DNA of 64,000 nt from Corynebacterium felinum (GTDB lineage: Bacteria > Actinomycetota > Actinomycetes > Mycobacteriales > Mycobacteriaceae): contig NZ_CP047209.1 of the NCBI RefSeq assembly GCF_030408755.1, positions 1,054,001 through 1,118,000 of the forward strand, written 5' to 3'. The position numbers were made by a program, and so were the translations under genes. Under the pieces are notes generated by a model that saw only the letters and a program-made list of their open reading frames with translations, did not search any database and was not told the origin of the DNA. This document shows, one piece after another, positions 25,801-34,140 of the stretch (the first letter of the stretch is position 1; each line of letters opens with the position of its first letter).

Positions 25801-26751
25801 CTAGTTTCGGGATGACGGATTTGGAACTTTTGGGGCTGACTCAATGAGATCATTTTCAGAAGCAACACACCAGTGTGTGTTGTTAATGATCGCTGTGTGC
25901 GGGGTAGTGGGGTTGCAATTGGAGCTTAAGCGAATAGCGACCATTTCGCCGTGGTTTGGCACAACAATGTTGAGGTCTTCGGCGATCTTGCGGTGCGCGA
26001 GATAGTCCCCACCCAAAATGATGATCCCCTCAGGTGCAAGCCGGGAACGCGAACCGCCGTTATAGCGTACCCGCTTCATATAGTCCTCCTGCTGGGCCAC
26101 CGTCGCAATCACATTGCGAGAAACAATCCGCCCCAACGTGCGGCGAAAAAGTTCATCCACGCGCTTGGCACCACTCGGTTGGCCCATAATTCCATCCACC
26201 ACATCCTGAGGAAGCTTCAACAAAATATTCTCTGGAAGAGAGTTCGCCTGCCAACACCAAGCGATAGCAGACCTACCTTTTGCAGTAATCGAACGCTTCA
26301 AGTCACGATTTTTGCCCTGAGTCAAAATCGACTCAGTGATCCGAACAAAACCCAAATGCCAGTAGCTTGTACGGTCATCAGCATGAACCACCACGGCAAA
26401 ATGCCCCAGAGCCTCCCGTGGAATCATCCAGCCAAACGGGTGCTTCGAATACTTGCAATCGACATCCACACCATCAATAGCGAAATCCATCTGAACACCG
26501 TCAGAAAGAAACCCATCAAGAGCACGGCGCAAATAAATCTCAACCAAAGAACCCACATGGGCAGCCTCAGTCTTGGTCACCTGATCAATCGAAAAACGCC
26601 CCGTATGCTGGCCGTCATAAACTAAATCCAAAGCTTTACGAATCGCCCGTGCACACAACACGCCATCAGGATCAAAATCCATCAGCTTCTGAGCCAACTC
26701 CAACGAAACAGGATCTGGGGCAGGAACAGAAGAAGATGAAAGATCAGACAT
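25801..26751 (-). CDS. type II(E) restriction endonuclease, NaeI-like
   Basis: A 316-residue protein matching NaeI (316-317 residues) along its whole length by recall. The N-terminal Endo domain has DGQHTGRFSIDQVTKTEAAHVGSLVEI with Glu71, then Asp89, Asp98 and Lys100 in VDVDCKYS, the PD-(D/E)XK set. The C-terminal Topo-like CAP domain has VNELFRR-like VDELFRRTLGRI and IATVAQQEDYMKRVRYNGGSRSRL. NaeI binds two GCCGGC sites, one as effector. An earlier TTG start at 26760 is possible; ATG 26751 is preferred. It follows its methyltransferase by 14 bases. Confidence 0.9.
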   Translation of the reverse strand: MSDLSSSSVPAPDPVSLELAQKLMDFDPDGVLCARAIRKALDLVYDGQHTGRFSIDQVTKTEAAHVGSLVEIYLRRALDGFLSDGVQMDFAIDGVDVDCKYSKHPFGWMIPREALGHFAVVVHADDRTSYWHLGFVRITESILTQGKNRDLKRSITAKGRSAIAWCWQANSLPENILLKLPQDVVDGIMGQPSGAKRVDELFRRTLGRIVSRNVIATVAQQEDYMKRVRYNGGSRSRLAPEGIIILGGDYLAHRKIAEDLNIVVPNHGEMVAIRLSSNCNPTTPHTAIINNTHWCVASENDLIESAPKVPNPSSRN

Positions 26752-26765
26752 GGTGCACAACAGCC

Positions 26766-27896
26766 TTAGGTGAAAATCGGGATACTAGAAGCAGCCGCAG
26801 GGCATTGATCCTGGGCAAGTTCCACTTTATGCAGTGCATCGCGAATCGCGCAGCCAATTGCCGCAGCAACCGGTGGGGGAAACGCATTACCCACCTGACG
26901 CCACTGCGCAGTCTTGCCACCAGCCCACTGCCAATCCTCAGGAAAACCCTGAATCACACCACCCATAGGGACCGTGAGTCGAGGCAAATTATCTTCATCG
27001 CCCACAGGGAAATCCTCATGCGGTGGCTCCTCAGCAATAGAAGAACCCTTGACCCCAAGTTTCTTCCACGCCTCCCGTGCACGCGACGGCCCCACATCAG
27101 GTCCGCCATGCTTCTTCGAACCACCCACTAGCGTTGGAGCAATAGAAGTTGCCTGCTGCGCCCACAGTTTTGCGCCAGGCCAACCATTAGCACCCATGAG
27201 TTTCTCCAAAGCCTCACCAACCGAAGGTGGGTCGCTAACACGCTCCGGCCAGCAAAAATAGTCAGCATACTCATGCTTGAGCGCGACGAGGATGAAGCGC
27301 GGACGCAACTGTGGCACACCAAAATCGGAGGCGTAGACCAAACGCCAGAAAACGGAATAGCCCAGAGCGTCAAGTGTGCTGATGATTTCCTGACGGTAAG
27401 AATCAAAACGCTTCTGCGCCAAGCCCTTCACATTTTCAAGCAACACGGCACGAGGATTGATCTGGGAGATTAGCTCCAACGCGCGGGGGAATAAGTCGCG
27501 TTCATCTTCTGCACCTAACTGCTTACCGGCAACCGAAAACGGTGGGCAAGGGACCCCACCGGCGAAAAGATCAATCGAGTTTGTATAGGCGGCACCATCG
27601 AAATCGTGCACATCCATCTCAAACACAGGCCACGGACCGTGGGGGCCGGCCTTCGCGCGGTTTAAACGTAAAGTTTCTGCAGCCCAATTATCAATTTCCA
27701 CAACGGCGGCATGCGAAAAACCAGCCCGCTCCAAGCCCAAAGCTTGACCGCCAGCGCCAGCGCAAATCTCAAGAGAAGACAAAAGCGGGAGGTTTTCGTT
27801 GCTATTCACACCCGCCATTTTCCCAAAAGAACCACGCAAAGTGTTAACACCACAGGCAGTACTGAACTTCGAATCAACAAAAACGCTAGAACTCAT
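26766..27896 (-). CDS. DNA (cytosine-5-)-methyltransferase, NaeI-type partner
   Basis: A 376-residue C5 methyltransferase. Motif I LEICAGAGGQALGLERAGF (42-60), motif IV GGVPCPPFSVAG with Cys117, motif VI LLENVKGL, motif VIII RPRFILVAL and motif X QVGNAFPPPVAAAI. The recognition region between VIII and X is short (about 100 residues). It should methylate the NaeI-like site, protecting the chromosome. ATG 27896 is supported by AGGAAGGG upstream; ATG 27818 is the alternative nearer the conserved core. The nuclease gene follows directly, the common methylase-first order. Confidence 0.9.
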   Translation of the reverse strand: MSSSVFVDSKFSTACGVNTLRGSFGKMAGVNSNENLPLLSSLEICAGAGGQALGLERAGFSHAAVVEIDNWAAETLRLNRAKAGPHGPWPVFEMDVHDFDGAAYTNSIDLFAGGVPCPPFSVAGKQLGAEDERDLFPRALELISQINPRAVLLENVKGLAQKRFDSYRQEIISTLDALGYSVFWRLVYASDFGVPQLRPRFILVALKHEYADYFCWPERVSDPPSVGEALEKLMGANGWPGAKLWAQQATSIAPTLVGGSKKHGGPDVGPSRAREAWKKLGVKGSSIAEEPPHEDFPVGDEDNLPRLTVPMGGVIQGFPEDWQWAGGKTAQWRQVGNAFPPPVAAAIGCAIRDALHKVELAQDQCPAAASSIPIFT

Positions 27897-27978
27897 ACCT
27901 TCAACCCTTCCTAGTACAACGCAACCACACAGAATCAGAGTAGAAAACCATCGAAACTTTTTCTCCAGCTTAGCGAAT

Positions 27979-28035
27979 AAAAATACGGACAAAATATGTA
28001 TTAACTGTATTTTTAATTATTTTTTTCGTATTTTT
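27979..28035. promoter_or_regulatory. AT-rich divergent promoter region with 9-bp inverted repeat
   Basis: AAAAATACG (27979-27987) and CGTATTTTT (28027-28035) flank a very AT-rich core between the methyltransferase and helicase genes. The position suggests promoters for the restriction island on one side and for the helicase on the other. The helicase leader would be about 200 bases long. Confidence 0.4.
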
Positions 28036-28238
28036 GTTCTATGATATTGGGGAGTGTGTGGCTGGATGGCGTCGAAAAGCGTACGCTGAGCACGGTAGTG
28101 TGGCACGAAACTGCGGTGGGGGAGTTGGCGTCGATAAGCGAGCGGGGCGGTGGTGGCGCGGGTAGCAAATTAGTGCAGGTAGGACGCTGGTCACTAAATT
28201 CGCGGTGAGGGCGTTTGGTAGCGTAACGTGGACGAGCA

Positions 28239-30407
28239 ATGAGTATTACCGATGACGCTACCAGCGGCGCGATTGAGCTGGATGAGAATATTGTGTCGGA
28301 ATCTCAGGAAAATTCGCAGGCAGTCGACGCACCAGTCACCCTTGAACAGGTACTGGTCGAAGATGACGCCAGGGTTGCGGACACTTCTGAGGCCACCGGC
28401 TCTACCGAAGACGTAGACAACGAAGAAAAAGACCAGAGTGACTCAGAAGGTGAAACCGCAGCAGTGCCAGCGGGCCCAACTTTCGCTGATTTGGGTCTGC
28501 CAAAAGCCGTACTGAAGGCTGTGGCAAAGGTCGGATTCGAAACCCCATCGCCTATCCAGGCGCAAACAATCCCAGTACTGCTAGAAGGACACGACGTCCT
28601 GGGTCTCGCGCAGACCGGTACCGGCAAGACCGCAGCATTCGCACTGCCCATCTTGTCGCGTATCGACGCCAAAACGCGCCACCCCCAAGCACTGGTGCTG
28701 GCACCTACCCGCGAGCTTGCCCTACAGGTGGCAGACTCCTTCCAATCTTTCGCCGATCACCTCGGTGAAAACATCTCCGTCCTGCCCATCTACGGTGGCC
28801 AGGCATATGGCATCCAGCTGTCCGGCCTGCGCCGCGGTGCGCAGATCGTTGTAGGCACCCCAGGTCGAATCATCGACCACCTGCAAAAGGGCTCCCTGGA
28901 CATCTCCGCCCTGCGCTTCCTCGTGCTCGACGAAGCAGACGAGATGCTCAACATGGGCTTCCAGGAAGATGTTGAGCGCATTCTGGAAGACACCCCAGAT
29001 GACAAGCAGGTTGCACTGTTCTCCGCAACGATGCCAAACAGCATCCGCCGCATTTCCCGCGAGTACATGAATGATCCGCGCGAAATCCAGGTGAAGTCGC
29101 AAACCCGCACCAACACCAACATCACCCAGCGCTTCCTCAACGTTGCACACCGCAACAAGCTGGACGCACTGACCCGCATTCTCGAAGTTACCGAGTTCGA
29201 GGCCATGATCATGTTCGTGCGCACCAAGCACGAAACTGAAGAGCTGGCTGAGAAGCTGCGCGCACGCGGATTCTCCGCAGCCGCCATCAACGGTGACATC
29301 GCTCAGGCACAGCGTGAGCGCACCGTCGACCAGCTCAAGGACGGCCGTCTCGACATCCTTGTTGCTACCGACGTCGCGGCACGTGGCCTGGACGTTGAGC
29401 GCATCTCGCACGTGTTGAACTTCGATATCCCAACCGATACCGAATCGTATGTGCACCGCATCGGCCGTACCGGCCGTGCAGGCCGCAGCGGTGAAGCAAT
29501 CTTGTTCGTCACCCCACGTGAGCGTCGTTTCCTGCGCAACATTGAGCGCGCAACCAACGCACCGCTGGAAGAGATGAACTTGCCAACCGTGGATGAAGTC
29601 AACGCATCCCGCAAGGAAAAGTTCGCCGATTCCATCACCGCATCCCTCGAAGATTCCCAGGTAGCAATCTTCCGCTCCTTGGTCAAGGCATACTCTGAAG
29701 AGCATGACGTTCCGCTGGAAGATATTGCAGCTGCACTGGCCACCCAGGCCCGCGCCGGCGATGAATTCCTGCTGAAGGAAATGCCAGCTGAGAAGCGCCG
29801 CGACCGTGATCGTGGCGACCGTGGCCGAGACCGTTTCGATCGTGACGATCGTCGTGGTGGACGCGACCGCTTTGACCGCGACGACCGTCGTGGCGACCGC
29901 GGTGTCCGTGGCGAGCGCGGCAACCGTTTCGCACGCTCCGACAAGGACATGGCTGTGTACCGTCTTGCCGTGGGCAAGCGTCAGCACGTGCGCCCAGGTG
30001 CCATCGTTGGCGCTTTGGCAAACGAGGGTGGCCTGTCCAATAAGGACTTCGGTCGCATCACCATCGCTGTCGACCACACCTTGGTGGAACTGCCCAAGGA
30101 TCTGCCATCCTCCGTGTTCGACAACCTGCGCGACACCCGCATCTCCGGCCAGCTGATCTCCATGGAACGCGACACCACTGGTGCCTCCATGGATCGTGCT
30201 GAGCGCAGCGACCGCGGTGATCGTGGCGGACGCGGCGGTTTCCGCGGTGGCCGTGATCGTGATGATCGTGGCGGACGCGGTGGTTTCCGTGGCGGCCGTG
30301 ATCGTGATGATCGTGGTGGACGCGGCGGTTTCCGTGGCGGCCGTGACCGCGACGATCGCGGCGGACGTGGCCGTGACCGCGGTGGCGACCGTGGCTGGCG
30401 CGACTAG
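28239..30407 (+). CDS. deaD: DEAD-box RNA helicase, DeaD/CsdA-like
   Basis: A 722-residue ATP-dependent RNA helicase. After an acidic N-terminal tail (1-75) come Q-motif (FETPSPIQAQTIP), motif I AQTGTGKT (about 125), PTRELA, TPGR, DEAD (231-234), SAT, and in the second RecA domain VAARGLDVE and HRIGRTGRAGR. A CsdA-type RNA-binding domain follows near residues 580-640 (YRLAVGKRQHVRPGAIVGAL). The tail is Arg/Gly/Asp-rich with tandem repeats. It unwinds structured RNA in ribosome assembly and cold adaptation. No strong RBS at the ATG. A strong terminator follows, so it is monocistronic. Confidence 0.93.
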   Translation: MSITDDATSGAIELDENIVSESQENSQAVDAPVTLEQVLVEDDARVADTSEATGSTEDVDNEEKDQSDSEGETAAVPAGPTFADLGLPKAVLKAVAKVGFETPSPIQAQTIPVLLEGHDVLGLAQTGTGKTAAFALPILSRIDAKTRHPQALVLAPTRELALQVADSFQSFADHLGENISVLPIYGGQAYGIQLSGLRRGAQIVVGTPGRIIDHLQKGSLDISALRFLVLDEADEMLNMGFQEDVERILEDTPDDKQVALFSATMPNSIRRISREYMNDPREIQVKSQTRTNTNITQRFLNVAHRNKLDALTRILEVTEFEAMIMFVRTKHETEELAEKLRARGFSAAAINGDIAQAQRERTVDQLKDGRLDILVATDVAARGLDVERISHVLNFDIPTDTESYVHRIGRTGRAGRSGEAILFVTPRERRFLRNIERATNAPLEEMNLPTVDEVNASRKEKFADSITASLEDSQVAIFRSLVKAYSEEHDVPLEDIAAALATQARAGDEFLLKEMPAEKRRDRDRGDRGRDRFDRDDRRGGRDRFDRDDRRGDRGVRGERGNRFARSDKDMAVYRLAVGKRQHVRPGAIVGALANEGGLSNKDFGRITIAVDHTLVELPKDLPSSVFDNLRDTRISGQLISMERDTTGASMDRAERSDRGDRGGRGGFRGGRDRDDRGGRGGFRGGRDRDDRGGRGGFRGGRDRDDRGGRGRDRGGDRGWRD
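30225..30375 (+). repeat. 45-nt tandem repeats in the helicase tail
   Basis: A 15-residue unit RDRDDRGGRGGFRGG occurs about three and a half times in a row, with mostly silent differences. A shorter 13-residue duplication (RDRFDRDDRRGG) lies at about 29830-29900. RGG/RDD repeats bind RNA and can drive condensate formation; copy number is likely to vary. Confidence 0.8.
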
Positions 30408-30423
30408 TCTCTAATTAAAGCTT

Positions 30424-30480
30424 AAGGGCTGGAAGTATACAACGAATCAAGTTGTACACTCCCAGCCCTTGTTCTTATTT
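30424..30480 (+). terminator. intrinsic terminator after deaD
   Basis: AAGGGCTGG (30424-30432) pairs with CCAGCCCTT (30462-30470). TACAAC/GTTGTA continues the stem inside, and a T-rich stretch follows. Confidence 0.85.
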
Positions 30481-30755
30481 TCACCCCTTCACATCAGTAG
30501 CAATACTGAACCAAGTGGCGGGGAAATGAGTGTATATCCAGTACTGCGGGGGACTGGAGCAGGGGGAGTGGTGCGTATCGACGCCACCACAACACCCCTT
30601 CACTATCACTGCTGGCGCGCATCAAACAAGACGATGTGCGCCATCACTGTGTAATCCAAGGGGCTTGAGACTCAGCCCCGGTAGTGATTGGTTCATCCGA
30701 TTTTTTCTAATAACCATCAAGAAAAGTTCCGCTCAGCAGGCAGTGCTCTTACAGG
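30481..30755. other. intergenic stretch, no gene seen
   Basis: The stretch between the helicase terminator and the duplicated unit has open frames but no RBS-supported gene. A frame is open from 30530 into the first lipoprotein gene, without a signal-like start there. Confidence 0.5.
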
Positions 30756-31522
30756 CAGCAGTGGGGGTAATTGGGGGACACCCCTGTTTGGGAACGCAAA
30801 AGGTGTTTTTTCAGTCTCATATAAATAGAGGCGTTTTGTTGGCGCCTCGGCTAAGACGAGTGTTTTCTACTTGGAGAGGAGAATACGTGAATCTACGTAC
30901 AGCTTTTATCCCAGTGCTTGTTGCTGCGTGCGTGTTTACATCTGGCTGCGCGGATAACAGTGTCAGCACTGATGCTGGCGCAGCATCGACTGTTGCGCCT
31001 GAAACACAGCAGACAGCGCTGCCGTCTGAAACAACACAGCCTGCGTCAGTGTCGTTGATGATTCCGCTTCCACCGGATCGTGAATACGTGGAAGCGTTCG
31101 ATCCGATGGATCGAACACAAAAACTCTATAACCCCTGCGATGAATTCACTGCTGATGATCTCGCGGAAATAGGGCTAAAAAAAGTGGGTCGGACACGTCA
31201 CGATGGGTCGTTGATTGATTGTGGCATGAAAAACCCTCATCAACTCGGTGTGTATAACATCGACACACATTTTGTGACTTTTGAAGGGATTAGATCCCGT
31301 GGGTTGATGATTGACGCGACGTTCCCAGATGCGGATGATCGGGTGTATTTCAATGAGATTGGCAATGAAGATAAGCACTGCAATGCTGCGGTTAGTACCA
31401 CTCATGGGCGCCTGAGCGTGGTGTACACCAACATTGGGGGTACGCCACTTGGGCGGGACGTGCTTTGCCGCAGGGCTTATGAAGTACTACAAAAACTGCG
31501 GGTCAAGGGCGGTTACGAGTGA
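30756..31522 (+). repeat. tandem duplication, unit 1
   Basis: About 767 bases are repeated at 31538-32302 with an offset of 780-782. The upstream leader (from GGGAACGCAAAAGGTG to the start codon) is almost identical in both. It contains a GAGGCG ... CGCCTC hairpin shortly before the RBS (30828-30848 and 31609-31629). The 3' parts differ more than the 5' parts. Confidence 0.9.
30887..31522 (+). CDS. DUF3558-family lipoprotein, copy 1 (intact)
   Basis: A 211-residue predicted lipoprotein. The signal peptide MNLRTAFIPVLVAACVFTSGC has a lipobox ending at Cys21, to be lipidated and held in the outer leaflet of the plasma membrane. A Ser/Thr/Ala/Pro linker (about 22-55) leads to the folded domain with YNPCDEFTADDLAEIGL (near 84-101), the opening of DUF3558 in mycolic-acid actinobacteria, and three further Cys that could pair. 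The function of DUF3558 proteins is unknown. GTG start with GGAGAGGAG upstream, eight or so bases away. A damaged copy follows, then a PPE-like gene. Confidence 0.85.
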   Translation: MNLRTAFIPVLVAACVFTSGCADNSVSTDAGAASTVAPETQQTALPSETTQPASVSLMIPLPPDREYVEAFDPMDRTQKLYNPCDEFTADDLAEIGLKKVGRTRHDGSLIDCGMKNPHQLGVYNIDTHFVTFEGIRSRGLMIDATFPDADDRVYFNEIGNEDKHCNAAVSTTHGRLSVVYTNIGGTPLGRDVLCRRAYEVLQKLRVKGGYE

Positions 31523-31537
31523 TTTTTTACCCTGAGA

Positions 31538-32302
31538 CAGCAGCGGGGGCAATTGGGGCTACCCCCGTTTGGGAACGCAAAAGGTGTTTTTTCAGTCTCA
31601 TATAAATAGAGGCGTTTTGTTGGCGCCTCGGCTAAGACGAGTGTTTTCTACTTGGAGAGGAGAATACGTGAATCTACGTACAGCTTTTATCCCAGTGCTT
31701 GTTGCTGCGTGCGTGTTTACATCTGGCTGCGCGGATAACAGTGTCAGCACTGATGCTGGCGCAGCATCGACTGTTGCGCCTGAAACACAGCAGACAGCGC
31801 TGCCGTCTGAAACAACACAGCCAGCGTCAGTGTCGTCGATGATTCCGCTTCCACCGGATCGTGAATACGTGGAAGCGTTCGATCCGATGGATCGAACACA
31901 AAAACTCTATAACCCCTGCGATGAATTCACTGCTGATGATCTCGCGGAACTAGGGCTAAAAAAGTGGGTCGGACACGTCACGATGGGTCGTTGATTGATT
32001 GTGGCATGCAAGTCCCTCATCAATTCGGTGTGTATAACATCGACACACATTTTGTGACTTTTGAAGGGATTAGATCCCGTGGGTTGATGATTGATGCGAC
32101 GTTCCCAGATGCGGATGATCGGGTGTATTTCAATGAGATTGGCAATGAAGATAAGCACTGCAGTGCTGCGGTTAGTACCACCCATGGCCGTTTGAGCGTG
32201 GTTTATACCAATGCTTGGGAAGAGTCACTTGGGCGGGATGAGCTTTGCCGCAGGGCTTTTGAAGTCCTACAAAAAATTCGAGTTAAAGGAGGATACAAAT
32301 GA
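31538..32302 (+). repeat. tandem duplication, unit 2
   Basis: The second copy of the leader plus lipoprotein gene starts 15 bases after the stop of copy 1. It differs by scattered substitutions, more of them in the last 150 bases, and by loss of one A in the A-run at 31958-31963 (seven A in copy 1, at 31177-31183). Confidence 0.9.
31668..32302 (+). pseudogene. DUF3558-family lipoprotein, copy 2, frameshifted in a poly-A run
   Basis: Same GTG start, RBS and lipobox as copy 1. After about 98 codons the A-run at 31958-31963 has six A instead of seven, and translation ends at 31994. The remaining frame (from 31964) is intact, without other stops, to TGA at 32302 and encodes the rest of the domain. 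The TGA overlaps the ATG of the next gene (ATGA). Three readings are possible: a recent pseudogene, a slippage-controlled (phase-variable) gene, or a sequencing error in a homopolymer. Absence of other damage favours the last two or a very recent event. Confidence 0.85.
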
Positions 32303-34101
32303 CATCACTACATATTGATGTTCAGCAACTCGTCGAGAGTATCGACGCGTTGGGATCTATTCACGACTTTGCAGCAATAGGTTCAGCATTTAAGGATACT
32401 GGTCTGCTTGATGGTTTTTCTTCTGTGAGTGGTTTGGATCAGATGGGCCGCTATCATGGTCAGGTACTGGAAGGCTCTGTTGGTAGCGCAAAAGAGATGA
32501 TGGCCGCCTTAAAACGCCAGGTGCAGTGGTTGGGGCGGAATCTTCACGCGAATTTAGATGCGTTATCTGGGATGGATCGGTTTTTCGCTGAAGCGATTGA
32601 TGCTGTTGAAAATGGTGGCACACCGCAGGTCTCTGGGGTTAGGTATCCGGTACGCCCGGAGCTTGGTTTTGAAGCCTTTGATTTTCCTACGCCTGTGACC
32701 TCACGAGCTTCATCGCTTCAGGAGTTATTATCAGGGCTGATGTCAACGAACAATGCTGGGGCGTTGGATGCTGCAGCTACATGGGCGAACCTGTCGACTG
32801 ATTTATCAGATATGAGCACCAAGTTACGGCAGGTTGCTACTGATATGACCGCATCAAACCGCGGAGAGGTATTTGATGCCGCTGCACCACGAATCATTGA
32901 AATGGCGAATGCCAGTGCAAATTTCGCACATAACGCAGGACTGATGTCACAGTCAGTATCACAGCTTGCCATGATCGCACCCTCATTTACATCCGCTGTC
33001 GGGGCAGCTATCGCCTCCCTTGAAGCAATGCAAACAACCCAAGTCGGTGCATTAATAAAAAAGCAAGCCGAAGAAATGTATCTAATTGGGTTCAAAGAAG
33101 CACTATCAACAAGCATCACAGCAGCGATGCCGGTAATCCGCAATCTCATGGAACCTACATCTGCCGGTACCGGTGGTGGCCAATCACAAGCTGCAATAAG
33201 CCAAGGATATGCAGGAGGAGGAATCATGCGAACCTCACAGACTGCCACAGGGATGGGCATTGAACCACACGTACTAGCAGAACAGGTGCTAGATACTGTC
33301 GCATCACAACAAGCCACGCTCGGGTTTGACCCGAATGTGGTCAACCCCTTGAATATGCATCAATACCCCGGTGGGGCAAACAGCCTCGGCGCAAGCACCA
33401 CAAGCTGGGGACCAAATACCGGTGGACCAGGTGGAATGAACCCCATAGCAGGTGCCGGTGGACTAGGTGGAGTGAATACTGCTGGTAGCCAGTCTGGTGC
33501 GTTCAACCAGCATGGTACTGGCGGTCGTGGCACCAGTGCTGGAGTCGGCTCAGGTACAGGCTATGGTGTTGGGGGTGCACCAGTTGCAGGTGGGCATGGC
33601 TCATCAGGCGGAGTGGGAGCTGGTGGCAGTAACAGTGGTGGTGGTTCTCGTTCCGGTGCAGGTGGTGCATATAATGCTGGTGGGCTTCGCGGAAACGCGG
33701 GTGGAACAGGCTCCGGAACAGGCTCCGGGTCGGGGTCTGGTTCGGGGTCTGGTTCGAGCCGGGGTGGCCACGTAGGTGGCGGGGGAACAGGCTCAGGTTC
33801 GGGTACAGGGTCGAATGTTGGGCAGGGGTCGTCGGGGGCTGGTGCTGCTGGTTCTTCAGGTCGGGGCTCAACAATGATGGGTGGGGCACCCATGGGTGGT
33901 GCTGGCGCTGGGGGTGCCAGTGGTGGTGGGGGTCGTGAGAATCGTCGGCGGACTACACCACGCACACGACGCGGTGGTGTGAAAGGGATACTGCAGCAAG
34001 CTGAGCGGGAAGGGAATTTGCGTGACCTTCTAGGTGATGCACCCAAAGTAGTCCCACGCGTGATCGGCGCGGACGTATTCAAACCCCGCGACCAACGCTA
34101 A
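32299..34101 (+). CDS. PPE/WXG-like protein with Gly-rich repeat region
   Basis: A 600-residue protein without signal peptide. N-terminal helices (1-110) look like a WXG100-type hairpin. A second helical region (about 150-275, with AAATWANLSTDLSDMSTKLRQVATDM and a Trp) resembles the PPE-type domain of type VII-secreted or surface-linked proteins. Residues about 310-560 are Gly/Ser/Thr/Ala-rich with imperfect GGxG and GSGSGSG runs. The last about 45 residues are basic and helical (RRRTTPRTRRGG ... FKPRDQR). The start overlaps the stop of the lipoprotein copy 2 frame, with AAAGGAGG upstream. No ESX genes are in the window. Role unknown; surface or cell-envelope is a guess. Confidence 0.75.
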   Translation: MTSLHIDVQQLVESIDALGSIHDFAAIGSAFKDTGLLDGFSSVSGLDQMGRYHGQVLEGSVGSAKEMMAALKRQVQWLGRNLHANLDALSGMDRFFAEAIDAVENGGTPQVSGVRYPVRPELGFEAFDFPTPVTSRASSLQELLSGLMSTNNAGALDAAATWANLSTDLSDMSTKLRQVATDMTASNRGEVFDAAAPRIIEMANASANFAHNAGLMSQSVSQLAMIAPSFTSAVGAAIASLEAMQTTQVGALIKKQAEEMYLIGFKEALSTSITAAMPVIRNLMEPTSAGTGGGQSQAAISQGYAGGGIMRTSQTATGMGIEPHVLAEQVLDTVASQQATLGFDPNVVNPLNMHQYPGGANSLGASTTSWGPNTGGPGGMNPIAGAGGLGGVNTAGSQSGAFNQHGTGGRGTSAGVGSGTGYGVGGAPVAGGHGSSGGVGAGGSNSGGGSRSGAGGAYNAGGLRGNAGGTGSGTGSGSGSGSGSGSSRGGHVGGGGTGSGSGTGSNVGQGSSGAGAAGSSGRGSTMMGGAPMGGAGAGGASGGGGRENRRRTTPRTRRGGVKGILQQAEREGNLRDLLGDAPKVVPRVIGADVFKPRDQR

Positions 34102-34107
34102 AAAAAT

Positions 34108-34138
34108 AATGGTGGTGGCATCTTTTGCCACCACCATT
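34108..34138. terminator. bidirectional terminator
   Basis: AATGGTGGTGGCA (34108-34120) and TGCCACCACCATT (34126-34138) form a 13-bp perfect stem between two converging genes, each stop within a few bases. A run of A upstream serves as T-run for the minus-strand gene. Confidence 0.9.
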
Positions 34139-34140
34139 AA

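Noticed and set aside
28722..30077. 451-codon open frame opposite deaD
   Set aside because: It is antisense to a clear helicase; the long opening comes from Arg/Gly-biased codons. The protein is Val/Gly/Cys-rich without motifs.
29830..30375. Regular repeats that might suggest a CRISPR array
   Set aside because: The repeats are in-frame codons for RGG/RDD peptide units without unique spacers.
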